DNA from: Candidatus Aegiribacteria sp.
GTDB lineage: Bacteria; Fermentibacterota; Fermentibacteria; Fermentibacterales; JCC-6
DNA: 44,569 nucleotides
Reading direction: 5' to 3'
NCBI GenBank assembly: GCA_021108435.1
Contig: JAIOQY010000190.1
Location: 1-44,569 of the forward strand
Part shown: piece after piece, positions 7,666 through 15,937 of the stretch
How positions within the stretch are numbered: the first letter of the stretch is position 1
Layout: each line of letters starts with the position of its first letter
The notes under the pieces: model-generated
Seen by the model: the letters and a program-made list of their open reading frames with translations, nothing else
Databases searched by the model: none
Told to the model about the DNA's origin: nothing
Made by a program: the position numbers and the translations under genes

Positions 7666-9483
7666 ATGAAAATATCGATTGTTCTTTCTATGATTCTGAC
7701 AGTAGTTTGCATTGCTGCTCAGGCCGTTCAGAGTGACTGGACTCAGGGTTCGGGCACAACTGGACCAACAGGGGACTGGGGCTCCTGCTTCGACAGCTGC
7801 CAGGACATTTCCTGGCTCGCTGTTCCCGGCCAGCTGGCCCTGGCTTCGGTGCAGCTTGAGGAGACGGTGTTTCATGCTGTTGATAACTCGTTTGCGGGAG
7901 CGTATACCGTTGACGTCGGCGATCTCAACGGAGATGGTCTCAACGACATCATCGGAGGAGGATCCCAGTCGCCTCAATTCTGCGCCTGGTACGCAGATGG
8001 CTCCGGCGGATGGGTGGAGGGTATAATTTCCTCAACAGCAGACAGCCCGACCGGCTGTGATATAGTCGACATCGATGACGATGGAGACCCTGATATCCTA
8101 TGCGCTACCTACTACGGCGGGCGAGTACTGCTTTTCCTTAATGACGGCAGTCCCACTCCCATGTGGACTGAGGTGGTGATCTCCCCGTCCTTCGCGGGTG
8201 GACATGATGTAGAAAGTTTCGACATGGATAATGACGATGATCCTGATATTCTCGCCGCAGCTGCGGAGGGCGACAGGGTAACCTGGTGGAGGAATGATGG
8301 TGGTACCCCAATAGTGTGGCACGAGCAGGATATTTCAACATCAGTCAACTATCCCTGCAGGATACAGGCTTGCGATCTCAACGGAGATGGTCTTATGGAT
8401 GTTGTTGCAAGTATGTGGCTTGGCGACAACATAGTTGCATGGTACGGATCCGGTGGGGGAGACCCTACATGGACAGAACAGCTTATCTATTACCCGGTTT
8501 ACGGAGCCCATTCGGTGAGAGCGTCGGATGTTGATCTGGATGGCGACCCGGATCTTATAGCATCGTCCCTCGACGAAGGCAGAGTCCTTCTGTTCAGGAA
8601 CGGAGGCGGCATACCTGTCCAATGGACAAGGGAAGTGATCAGCTCTCAGTCGGGCTGCGGCTACGCAAGACCCGGGGATATTGATGGTGACGGAGACTAC
8701 GATGTTATTGCTTCTTCATTTGGTTCCGGTGGCGCCTTCTGGTATGAAAATACGGCGGGAGGTACTTCCTGGATGAGGCATCCGATAGCCACTGACCTTG
8801 GAAGCATAGCCTGCTCGCTACCCGCCGATGTGGACGGTGACGGTGACCTTGATGCAGTACTGACCTGCAGGGGCTCAGGCAGAATCCTGTGGTACGAAAT
8901 GGCGGAGTTCAAGCCTTCTGGATGGCTTATCAGTTCAATTCTGGATACGGGAGAAAATCCACAGTGGGCAAGTATTGACTGGAGCTGTTTGCTTCCTCCA
9001 AGTACCGGTTTTTCTGTAAGCTACCGAACTTCTGATGACCCGGGTGCGATGGGTGACTGGTCACTCCCTTTCGAGAATCCCATGGAACTCAGTGGTCTTC
9101 TTGAAAGGTATTTTCAGTACCGGATAGATATAGATACTTCTGATCCCTCGATGTCTCCGGTTCTTGAATCGCTGCAGCTTAACTGGGATCCGACAGGGGT
9201 GCATGGCCAGGCTGAATCATCAGGCCTGACACTAACTCTGATCGGCGGTAATCCTGTCAGGGGATCGGTGATTATCCGATTAGAAGGGAACCGGAACTGC
9301 TGTGTAGAATTAGGGATCTATGACTGCTCCGGAAGACTGGTATGGTCAGACAGCCGGGATCTGGAAGAAAACTCCGAGGAATTCCTGCAGATATCCAACC
9401 TCCCGGATGGATCCTACAGGATGTACATGAGGGAAGCCTCAGGAACAGTTATCGCTCTTCCTGTGATCGTGCTTGATCGATGA
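7666..9483 (+). CDS. Secreted FG-GAP/VCBS-repeat beta-propeller protein with T9SS-like tail
   Basis: ATG 7666 follows AAGGAGGGCGCT and opens a clear signal peptide (MKISIVLSMILTVVCIAAQA), giving 605 residues. Seven repeats carry Asp-rich calcium-binding loops of the form DxxDDGDxD: DLNGDGLND, DIDDDGDPD, DMDNDDDPD, DLNGDGLMD, DVDLDGDPD, DIDGDGDYD and DVDGDGDLD, each followed by I/V-rich strands and a Trp-containing segment. This is the integrin-alpha-like FG-GAP/VCBS propeller, usually a binding rather than enzymatic fold. The C-terminal ~90 residues (GGNPVRGSVIIRL, IYDCSGRLVWSD, LPDGSYRMYM) form a sorting domain ending VLDR. Likely surface-located, binding carbohydrate or protein; the ligand is not evident. 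Its own strong promoter indicates independent transcription. Confidence 0.85.
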   Translation: MKISIVLSMILTVVCIAAQAVQSDWTQGSGTTGPTGDWGSCFDSCQDISWLAVPGQLALASVQLEETVFHAVDNSFAGAYTVDVGDLNGDGLNDIIGGGSQSPQFCAWYADGSGGWVEGIISSTADSPTGCDIVDIDDDGDPDILCATYYGGRVLLFLNDGSPTPMWTEVVISPSFAGGHDVESFDMDNDDDPDILAAAAEGDRVTWWRNDGGTPIVWHEQDISTSVNYPCRIQACDLNGDGLMDVVASMWLGDNIVAWYGSGGGDPTWTEQLIYYPVYGAHSVRASDVDLDGDPDLIASSLDEGRVLLFRNGGGIPVQWTREVISSQSGCGYARPGDIDGDGDYDVIASSFGSGGAFWYENTAGGTSWMRHPIATDLGSIACSLPADVDGDGDLDAVLTCRGSGRILWYEMAEFKPSGWLISSILDTGENPQWASIDWSCLLPPSTGFSVSYRTSDDPGAMGDWSLPFENPMELSGLLERYFQYRIDIDTSDPSMSPVLESLQLNWDPTGVHGQAESSGLTLTLIGGNPVRGSVIIRLEGNRNCCVELGIYDCSGRLVWSDSRDLEENSEEFLQISNLPDGSYRMYMREASGTVIALPVIVLDR

Positions 9484-9727
9484 ACAGGTTGCAGTAAGGG
9501 CATATGATGAAGATATTAGTCCGCACATTTCACCAGGTTGCGTAACGAAACGGTGTAGAAGCGCACGCAGACAAGGCATGCGAATGAGATCGACGGAGAT
9601 GTATTATACATACTTCAAGGAAGGACGATTGAGCATAACGCAGTATGCGAGTGTCTTATGCGCCGTTGCAGTAGTAACTCTGGTGAGATATACGGATTAG
9701 TATTTCACTGAACGAAAGGAGTCCCTT
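9484..9727 (+). other. Intergenic region before the TrmB-like regulator
   Basis: No convincing gene. A frame at 9473-9700 has erratic composition. Its last 23 codons would encode a small hydrophobic peptide with TTG start at 9628 behind AAGGAAGG, which I regard as unproven. Confidence 0.3.
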
Positions 9728-10576
9728 CTGCCCTTAAGCAGAACAGCAGAACATCTGCAGAACCTCGGTTTCAGCGGATTTGAATCGGATGTTTATCTTG
9801 CCCTTTTAATCGAGCCGGGTATAACCGGTTACAGAGTTGCCCAGATAACAGGCAAACCGGTACCGAATACATATAAAACCCTTGAGAACCTGCAGAAGAT
9901 GGGGGCGGTTGTTGTTGATAACAGCGGTAAAAGCCGTCTATATTCACCAATTCCAATCGGTGAATATGTGGATATCGTTGTAAGAGGGCTTGAGAAATCC
10001 AGAAAAATCCTGGAGAAGGATATTGAATCAATTAGTAAACCTCCTCCCGAGGAGGGGGTTTACAGGCTCACAACCGTGCATCAGGTCTATCACCGGGCAG
10101 AGAAAATAATCCGTTCAGCGGAGAGTTCTCTTCTCGTTGATATTGATCCGACTCCACTCAATCATCTGAAGGACTCCATAATGGAAACAGCAGCAGGGGG
10201 CGTTAAAACACTTTTGCACATTCACAGCGACAGCATGGATAAGAATATTCCAGGCTGCGAGGTTGTGAACAGCTGCAAGCTGGACTGGCCCGGAGAATGG
10301 CTGATTGTCCAGGCTGACGCGAAAGAATACCTGATAGCGATCATTACATCTGACGATCGGAGGGTATATCAGGCAGTATGGAGCAAAAATCCCTTTATTG
10401 CCCCATGTATTTACCAGGGTTATATGAACAAAGCCATTCTCTACAGGATCCTTCTCATGATCGGAAGTGGGAAATCCTATGAAAATCTTAAGGAAGAACT
10501 TCATCGATTGTGGATGAAGTTCGGTGTTGATGATCCCGGCACCCTCGCTCTGCAGGATCTTCTTAAGAATCTTTAG
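9728..10576 (+). CDS. TrmB-family transcriptional regulator, apparent CTG start
   Basis: DNA-binding regulator of the TrmB family. The first ATG in frame (9899) would cut off most of the winged helix-turn-helix, yet the frame stays open back to 9701 and encodes the expected TrmB N-terminus: HLQNLGFSGFESDVYLALL, then ITGYRVAQITGKPVPNTYKTL. No ATG, GTG or TTG exists there. A perfect AAAGGAG (9715-9721) lies six bases before CTG 9728, so I place the start there, giving 282 residues. After the HTH (about 10-75) comes a helical linker and a C-terminal effector domain (VYHRAEKIIRSAESSLLVDI) of the kind that binds sugars or other small ligands in TrmB proteins. Downstream on the same strand after 280 bp is a flavin enzyme that may be its target; this is inference. 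Confidence 0.75.
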   Translation: MPLSRTAEHLQNLGFSGFESDVYLALLIEPGITGYRVAQITGKPVPNTYKTLENLQKMGAVVVDNSGKSRLYSPIPIGEYVDIVVRGLEKSRKILEKDIESISKPPPEEGVYRLTTVHQVYHRAEKIIRSAESSLLVDIDPTPLNHLKDSIMETAAGGVKTLLHIHSDSMDKNIPGCEVVNSCKLDWPGEWLIVQADAKEYLIAIITSDDRRVYQAVWSKNPFIAPCIYQGYMNKAILYRILLMIGSGKSYENLKEELHRLWMKFGVDDPGTLALQDLLKNL

Positions 10577-10856
10577 TTCGGACAGCATACAGGCATAATG
10601 AAGAAACTCAATTAATAGATCATTAATATTGCTACTCTGCGTCATATCCAATTTCTGACTGATAATTTTCTTCTTGACGCACTTGTATGGACGACATTGT
10701 TTGTGGTATTTTCGGGCGATCAGGGCGAAGTAGCCACTGCTGACCATTGCGCAGTACAGACTTATTCCCACCGAATACATGTGCCGTTCGGGGCACTTCG
10801 ATGACATTATGTATCTTTGAACGGTTCGAGTGCGCACTATTTATAGAAAGGTCCAG
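10577..10856. other. Intergenic region (280 bp)
   Basis: No gene supported on the plus strand. The minus strand has an open frame (10115-10837) whose first 60 codons lie here and whose remainder runs antisense through the regulator gene. The N-terminal part (ISLYCAMVSSGYFALIARKYH) is not recognisable. Confidence 0.3.
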
Positions 10857-11924
10857 ATGAAAATACCGGGTCTTACAATCGGTGATCTGACTATTCGCGT
10901 TCCTATTATTCAGGGCGGCATGGGTGTGTCCGTATCAAAGGCTTCACTTGCATCCGCAGTTTCTTTAATGGGCGGCCTCGGTGTCATTGCCAGCGTTGGT
11001 CTGGGAGAGGACATGGCTTCTACTATCCGCTTCGAGGAAAGGTCCCGCCAGGCTCTGGCAACCGAGATCAGGGAAGTGAAGCAGAAGGGGCTGGCCGTAG
11101 GCGTGAACGTGATGGTGGCGCTCACGAATTACAGTGATCTGGTGGAGGTTTGTGCGGAGGAAGGTGTTGATGTCCTCTTATCCGGTGCCGGTCTTCCCTT
11201 GCGTTTACCTGAATATGTTGGCAATTCTCCAATGAAACTTGTACCGATCATTTCGTCAGGACGTGCTGCGGATATCGTATGCAGAACATGGTCCAAAAGA
11301 TATTCACGATTTCCTGACGCTCTGGTGGTGGAAGGACCGATGGCTGGCGGTCATCTTGGTTTCAAGTTCGAAGAACTGGTGGATGGTTCTGCTGCTGACC
11401 TCGAGACGCTGGTGCATGAGACCCTTGTAGTCGCTGATCGATATGAACAACAAGCTGGGCGAAGAATTCCCGTTATAGCAGCGGGTGGCATTTATTCTGG
11501 GGCTGATATCGCCAGGTTCCTGAATCTGGGTGCAAGCGGTGTTCAAATGGGCACACGCTTTGTGGCTACACACGAATGTGATGTCTCAGATGCCTACAAG
11601 CAGTCGTATATTGACGCAACCGTGGACGACATAGCTTTGATTCGGTCTCCTGTAGGAATGCCCGCACGTGTGATAAAGACATCATTCGTTCAGAAGAGTC
11701 TGGGTGAAAAACAGAAATTCGCCTGCTTTTACAAATGCTTACTGACATGCGACGCAGATACGGCAAACTACTGCATCGCGCTTGCGTTGTTAAACTCGGC
11801 TCGGGGGAAGCTCGACAAAGGATTTCCTATGTGCGGTCAGAATGTATATAGAATCAACAAGATAGTAAGTGTCAGGGAACTGATGGAGGAATTGGTACAG
11901 GAAGCGGAATCTTTTCTTTCCTGA
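10857..11924 (+). CDS. Nitronate monooxygenase / enoyl-ACP reductase FabK-family flavoprotein
   Basis: FMN-dependent TIM-barrel enzyme of the 2-nitropropane dioxygenase superfamily (nitronate monooxygenase or FabK). Start ATG 10857 has AGAAAGG upstream; a GTG at 10830 in frame lacks one. Family signatures: PIIQGGMGVSVS at the N-terminus, the following AVSLMGGLGVIASVG, GHLGF in mid-protein, VIAAGGIYSGADIARFLNLGASGVQMGTRF for FMN phosphate binding, and a C-terminal helix ending ELMEELVQEAESFL. At 355 residues it is within the family range. The long insert after VIKTSF, containing CFYKCLLTCDADTANYCIA, resembles the clostridial-type nitronate monooxygenase clade more than classical FabK. Substrate cannot be fixed; lipid biosynthesis or nitronate detoxification are both possible. 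A TrmB-type regulator precedes it. Confidence 0.82.
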   Translation: MKIPGLTIGDLTIRVPIIQGGMGVSVSKASLASAVSLMGGLGVIASVGLGEDMASTIRFEERSRQALATEIREVKQKGLAVGVNVMVALTNYSDLVEVCAEEGVDVLLSGAGLPLRLPEYVGNSPMKLVPIISSGRAADIVCRTWSKRYSRFPDALVVEGPMAGGHLGFKFEELVDGSAADLETLVHETLVVADRYEQQAGRRIPVIAAGGIYSGADIARFLNLGASGVQMGTRFVATHECDVSDAYKQSYIDATVDDIALIRSPVGMPARVIKTSFVQKSLGEKQKFACFYKCLLTCDADTANYCIALALLNSARGKLDKGFPMCGQNVYRINKIVSVRELMEELVQEAESFLS

Positions 11925-11936
11925 GTGTGTTGAAAA

Positions 11937-12743
11937 CTATCTGAGAAGGTAGACATCCTGCGCGGTATCCGGTGAACCTGATAGTTCGAAATAGAGGATT
12001 TCCATATCACCTGCAAGAATATTTCGAAAATAGCTGTCAGGATGGTATGCAAGGCAGTAATTCGCCCCGGACATCTCTGGTTCAATCACAACGAGTTTTC
12101 CTGACCTGAATCTTGCAGCCTCTTTTTCAGTGAGTTCTCCTATCCGATTTTTTCCCTTGACAGTTATAAGGAGAAACCCTCCCGGTTTGAGTACACGTCG
12201 CAGTTCGTTCATCCAGTGTTTCTGAAGTTCTTCTCGAAAATGTCCGAATACCGCTACTGCGTATACAAAGTCGAAGCTGTTGTCCGCATATTCCAGTGCT
12301 GATTCAAGCCCGTTTGTGCTGAACTGACCGAAGGCCAGGTTCTGTCGGGACCAGTCTATCAGCTTCGGGTTAATATCAGTACCGTATATCTTCGGCCCCT
12401 TAAGGTTTTGCCAGTGTCTTGCAATACGCCCGCAGCCACATCCAAAATCGAGTATTCTCTCAAAATCTTCGATATTTTTTCCATTCTTTTGAAGAATGTT
12501 CAGGATTGCTGCGGCTCCTTTCTTCCCTGAGGAGAAAAAATGAACCGGACCGTAATTAGCAGCTACGGGAAAACAAAGGTGTGGAGGAGGGTATGGGATA
12601 CCGTCCGGTGCGGGTTCAGTACCATTCAGAATTCGCCAATGGAAGGTTTTCCAATGTCCGATCAATTTTCTGTATGTATATCGCCCCGCATGTAGAAGGT
12701 GAACTGATTTCAATAAATTGCCGGCTGCCTTTCTCATTTTCAT
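11937..12743 (-). CDS. Class I SAM-dependent methyltransferase
   Basis: Soluble Rossmann-fold methyltransferase of the Methyltransf_11/25 type. SAM-binding motif I is ILDFGCGCGRIARHW (GxGxG at residues 101-105), motif II is the acidic YGTDINPKLI, and motifs IV-VI follow in NSFDFVYAVAVFGHF and LRRVLKPGGFLLITVKG. The N-terminal ~90 residues (lysine-rich, then YPPPHLCFPVAANYGPVHFFSSG) form an extension typical of methyltransferases in glycan or secondary-metabolite clusters. Start ATG 12743, with ATG 12737 as alternative, sits one base after the stop of the radical SAM gene, implying translational coupling and a joint function. Probably modifies the product of the radical SAM enzyme, or a surface glycan; the substrate is unknown. 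Confidence 0.8.
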   Translation of the reverse strand: MKMRKAAGNLLKSVHLLHAGRYTYRKLIGHWKTFHWRILNGTEPAPDGIPYPPPHLCFPVAANYGPVHFFSSGKKGAAAILNILQKNGKNIEDFERILDFGCGCGRIARHWQNLKGPKIYGTDINPKLIDWSRQNLAFGQFSTNGLESALEYADNSFDFVYAVAVFGHFREELQKHWMNELRRVLKPGGFLLITVKGKNRIGELTEKEAARFRSGKLVVIEPEMSGANYCLAYHPDSYFRNILAGDMEILYFELSGSPDTAQDVYLLR

Positions 12744-12744
12744 T

Positions 12745-14028
12745 CTATATCGCTGTTCCAGTCGGGTAATTACTCAGTGCGGTTTTCAGTCGTTTGTATG
12801 AGTGCCCCAAATGTCTGTAAATTATCTCTGGATCATAGGCTGCGTTGTGAGTTACCGGTAATTGTACCATTTTATTGACATGTAAGAACAGTGCCCTCGC
12901 ATCCCTCAACCTCCCCTTCCGGAGCAATTTACTTCCAAGGTCGAGGGTTTGCTGAAGTTCCGGTTCGTACAGTTGATAGAAGTCAGATGTTACTATCGTA
13001 CTGAGAGAAGGCTTTCTTTTCGCTTTCCTCCATAGTTTCCGTGCTATGCTGTACAGGTTCTGATTACGATTCAGTAAGTGGCTCAGTCTCTGTCTTTTGC
13101 GGAGAGATTTGAAAGAGTCCATATGAATACTGCATGATGGCACACCCAGACTGATAAGACTTCTTCGCAGTTCCTCAGCGGAAGTAAGATCGGTGGACCA
13201 CATTCCTTTATGAGTGAACACGAAGCGAAGTTCGTGAACTCTGAATTCAGAAGCCATTTCATAGGCCTCTCTGAGCTGGTCAGTACTGTCATTGTGGTTG
13301 AAAAGGATATATCGCCAGATCATGCGAACGGATGATCCGGATGATCTGGCAGCTCCTGTGAAGGATTTCATGTAACTGGATGCTTTCGTAAAGTTTCCAC
13401 CAACTCTGTATTTTTCGTAGCTCTTCTGGTCCACACCGTCTATGGAAAACTGGATCTGATCCAGACCGGAAACGGCATGATTTTCCTCGAAATCTCCATG
13501 AGCGTTTGTGATTAAAGAGAGAAACGCTCTGGGATAGTGTTTTCGGGCCATGCTTACTATCTGCCAGAGGTCAGGATTCATCATAGGCTCTCCATGACCT
13601 GAAAAATCGAATGTTCGGATGTCTATCCCGCTCCTGGAGAAATCCTGTAGCACTTTCTGGAATACAGCTGACGAGAGGGTGTGGGGCAGTTGCAGCCTTG
13701 CTCTTTCTTCAGGCGTTGCACAGGCCTTGCATTCCAGTGTGCACCTGGAAGAGGGTTCAACCTGCATAACATTGAGTACATGGCTGTTGAAACAAGGCGA
13801 GCCGCGGGAGGACAGGCAATAGCATCCCGGACAGGTATCGGAAAATGGTAAAATGTTTCCGGCAAGTTTCTTTGAAATCAATGCACATGGACCGCTGTCT
13901 GATAGAATACGTGACATATCCATATCGGAATCGTATTGCTGCAGGATTTTATCACTTCCCGCATCGTCCCAGCAGACGAAATTACCGTTTGCCCGGAGAA
14001 AGAGACTGTCCGCGCCAGGGCATTGCAT
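12745..14028 (-). CDS. Radical SAM protein with N-terminal cysteine-rich domain
   Basis: Radical SAM enzyme, cluster motif C96-x3-C100-x2-C103 (SSRCTLECKAC), followed by FDFSGHGEPMMNPDLW (the GEP motif) and ITNAHGDF, QIQFSIDGV, all core-barrel signatures of the MoaA/SPASM branch. Unusual is that the auxiliary cysteines lie before the barrel: C3, C19, C48, C66, C69, C71 and C79, in a sequence that reads like a SPASM domain (LFLRANGNFVCWDD; DTCPGCYCLSSRG) moved to the N-terminus. The C-terminal part after the barrel is lysine/arginine-rich with few cysteines and ends in a TPR-like helical segment. ATG 14028 follows AAGGATACAGGA. It is the first gene of a two-gene operon with a methyltransferase. 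Known relatives modify peptides, tRNA or glycans; the substrate here is open. Confidence 0.82.
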   Translation of the reverse strand: MQCPGADSLFLRANGNFVCWDDAGSDKILQQYDSDMDMSRILSDSGPCALISKKLAGNILPFSDTCPGCYCLSSRGSPCFNSHVLNVMQVEPSSRCTLECKACATPEERARLQLPHTLSSAVFQKVLQDFSRSGIDIRTFDFSGHGEPMMNPDLWQIVSMARKHYPRAFLSLITNAHGDFEENHAVSGLDQIQFSIDGVDQKSYEKYRVGGNFTKASSYMKSFTGAARSSGSSVRMIWRYILFNHNDSTDQLREAYEMASEFRVHELRFVFTHKGMWSTDLTSAEELRRSLISLGVPSCSIHMDSFKSLRKRQRLSHLLNRNQNLYSIARKLWRKAKRKPSLSTIVTSDFYQLYEPELQQTLDLGSKLLRKGRLRDARALFLHVNKMVQLPVTHNAAYDPEIIYRHLGHSYKRLKTALSNYPTGTAI

Positions 14029-14212
14029 TCCTGTATCCTTACTGTTGGTTCATGGTGATTCACTGTACAGGTAATATAGAGTCATGAAAGCTTATAAAAA
14101 AATCGTACCGACTTACAGGATCAGAAGAAATCCTTGCGGTACCCATGAATCTTTATGTATAAACGATAGATATTCCTGAATGAATGAGCTTCAACGAAAA
14201 GGAGGGTTTATC
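14029..14212. other. Divergent intergenic region with 16-bp duplicated segment
   Basis: The 16-mer at 14119-14134 (GATCAGAAGAAATCCT) recurs exactly at 14215-14230, where it forms codons 1-6 of the slipin gene. The first copy lies in a nested inverted repeat (GTACC/GGTAC at 14105-14109 and 14138-14142; AGGAT/ATCCT at 14117-14121 and 14130-14134), so the leader RNA may fold. No clear promoter boxes. Confidence 0.55.
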
Positions 14213-15160
14213 ATGATCAGAAGAAATCCTGTACAGAATTTCATGCGATCCCTGATACGCCTTGTAATATTCGCACCACTTTGGCTGTTGCTGGTATGGC
14301 CTGATTTTGATGTTGTCAATTTCGAGTTCGATCTCACGATACTCTGGATCATTCTCAAAACCATAGCTATCTTCTGGTTTGCCAATACCTTCGCGAAGAT
14401 GGTTCATGTTCTGCCCCAGTGGCAGAGGATGGTTCTTTTGCGTCTTGGGAGATCTGTGGGAGCCAGGGGTCCCGGATTCTTTCTTGTTCCACCATTTATC
14501 TATTCCGTTGCGCGTATCCTTGATATCAGAATAACCACCTATGAAGTGAAAGCTACAAAGACTCTCACAAAGGACAATATTCCCATCGATGTTACCGCAG
14601 CCGTCGAACTGGAAATCGAAAACCCTGAAAAGGCCGCCATCGATGTTCAGAACTACTGGAAGACGACCGAATGGGCATCAATGGAAGCACTGAAAAGCAC
14701 AATAGGAAGCAACGACCTGAGACCTCTTCTGAGCGAAACGGACAGAATAGCGGAAGACCTGAAGAGGGGTATCGACTCCGCTGCTTCGGACTTCGGTGTT
14801 AATGTTCGAGCTGTAAGAATAACCGATGTAGGTACGCCTCCCTCTCTTGTGGAAGAGCTCGCTGTTATCGCCAGAGCTGAGAGGTCGGCAAAGGCCAAGA
14901 AAATACAGGCGGAAGCCGAGAAATTTGTGGCGACTTCCCTCGCGGAAGCTTCACGAACCCTTGCTTCAGCACCGAATTCCATGGATCTAAGGCAGATACA
15001 GGCACTGCTGGATATCTCCAAGGAAGAGAGTTCAATGGTGATTGTCTATCCGATGTCCAGCATGATGGGACAGCAGATAGCCGCGGCAACTGCCGGGAAC
15101 AAGGTGAAAAATCGTGAAGCTACCAATATTCCCCTGCAGGATCTGACCGGCCAGCAGTAA
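14213..15160 (+). CDS. Slipin / stomatin-like SPFH (band 7) membrane protein
   Basis: Start ATG 14213 is preceded by AAAAGGAGGG; an upstream in-frame ATG (14180) has no such signal. The 315-residue protein begins with two hydrophobic stretches (about residues 17-33, LVIFAPLWLLLVWP, and 44-56, LWIILKTIAIFWF) and then a band 7 domain: VLLRLGRSVGARGPGFFLVPPF, TKDNIPIDVTAAVELEI, then the helical coiled-coil ARAERSAKAKKIQAEAEKF and the C-terminal segment with MVIVYPM. This matches prokaryotic slipins, oligomeric scaffolds of membrane microdomains. Slipin genes are usually paired with an NfeD-type partner; none is present here, and the next gene encodes a lipoprotein instead. Membrane anchored with the SPFH domain in the cytoplasm, by family precedent. 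Confidence 0.88.
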   Translation: MIRRNPVQNFMRSLIRLVIFAPLWLLLVWPDFDVVNFEFDLTILWIILKTIAIFWFANTFAKMVHVLPQWQRMVLLRLGRSVGARGPGFFLVPPFIYSVARILDIRITTYEVKATKTLTKDNIPIDVTAAVELEIENPEKAAIDVQNYWKTTEWASMEALKSTIGSNDLRPLLSETDRIAEDLKRGIDSAASDFGVNVRAVRITDVGTPPSLVEELAVIARAERSAKAKKIQAEAEKFVATSLAEASRTLASAPNSMDLRQIQALLDISKEESSMVIVYPMSSMMGQQIAAATAGNKVKNREATNIPLQDLTGQQ

Positions 15161-15210
15161 AACGAACCGTGAGGAAGGGATGCGGCTAAAAGAGAGGAAC
15201 TCTGATATTC

Positions 15211-15921
15211 ATGAAATACACTGTTGCAGTATTGATCACCCTGCTTATGCTTCCTTCCCTGTCATGCGGCGCTGGCAATTCAGATCCCGAACAGGAATCT
15301 GATGTTGTGGCTGTATCCGACCCGGGCGCCGTCCTGGCTGATAACGAAATTGAATCGGTAAACGCGACCGATGATCCGGGAAAGCTTGCTTCCCAGGGGG
15401 GTACAGATAACTACAAAGCAGACTCTCTGCCGGCTGAACCAGCAGCAGTCGACGAAGATCTCTTCCTTCTCGGAAACGGTCGCGCCGGACTCTTTGAAGT
15501 GGGGATGCACCGCGAAGTTATCGAGGAGATCGCTCAAGCCTATGGAGATGTCGAATTCGAAGAAACTGAACTGATGCTTGAAGGCATGCCTGCGCCGATA
15601 ATCAGGATTACATTTGCCAGGGAGGCTACGGAAGCTCTGGTTCTGGAACTCGGCGGCGAGGATACAACTGTTTTCAGAATAAGGGTATACTCCGATCGCT
15701 TCGTAACCGACAGGGGAATAGGAACCGCTTCAACATTGGGCAATCTTCAGGCTAATTACGAGTATGAAGGTGTATTCTGGGGCAATGACGGTAACCCGCT
15801 CATTCTAATCGAGGAACTGAACGCTTCGGTAATTCTTGTACCTGGTGAATGGTGGAATATAGGAGTACTGGAAGAGAATATCCCGTTAGATACGAAGATA
15901 TCATCGTTTCTGATCCTTTAA
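15211..15921 (+). CDS. Putative lipoprotein (236 aa)
   Basis: Unrecognised lipoprotein. A type II signal peptide (MKYTVAVLITLLMLPSLSCG) has lipobox LSCG, so Cys19 should be lipidated. A low-complexity Asp/Glu/Ala linker of about 60 residues follows, then a folded domain of about 150 residues beginning ADLFLLGNGRAG-like sequence, with several beta strands (IIRITFAREATEAL, TVFRIRVYSDRF, VFWGNDGNPLILIEEL). It follows the slipin gene by 50 bp on the same strand, suggesting one transcript and a membrane-associated role. The ribosome site is weak: GAGAGGA lies 13 bases upstream. The hydrophobic C-terminus ISSFLIL is odd for a soluble domain. Confidence 0.7.
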   Translation: MKYTVAVLITLLMLPSLSCGAGNSDPEQESDVVAVSDPGAVLADNEIESVNATDDPGKLASQGGTDNYKADSLPAEPAAVDEDLFLLGNGRAGLFEVGMHREVIEEIAQAYGDVEFEETELMLEGMPAPIIRITFAREATEALVLELGGEDTTVFRIRVYSDRFVTDRGIGTASTLGNLQANYEYEGVFWGNDGNPLILIEELNASVILVPGEWWNIGVLEENIPLDTKISSFLIL

Positions 15922-15937
15922 CCCTTATCTGATCCTG

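Noticed and set aside
9473-9700. Open frame of 75 codons after the FG-GAP gene
   Set aside because: Atypical composition, no ribosome site for its start and no recognisable similarity; only its last 23 codons could be a small hydrophobic peptide.
10115-10837. Antisense 240-codon frame over the TrmB-like regulator
   Set aside because: Two thirds lie opposite a well supported gene; the free part is unrecognised and lacks a ribosome site.
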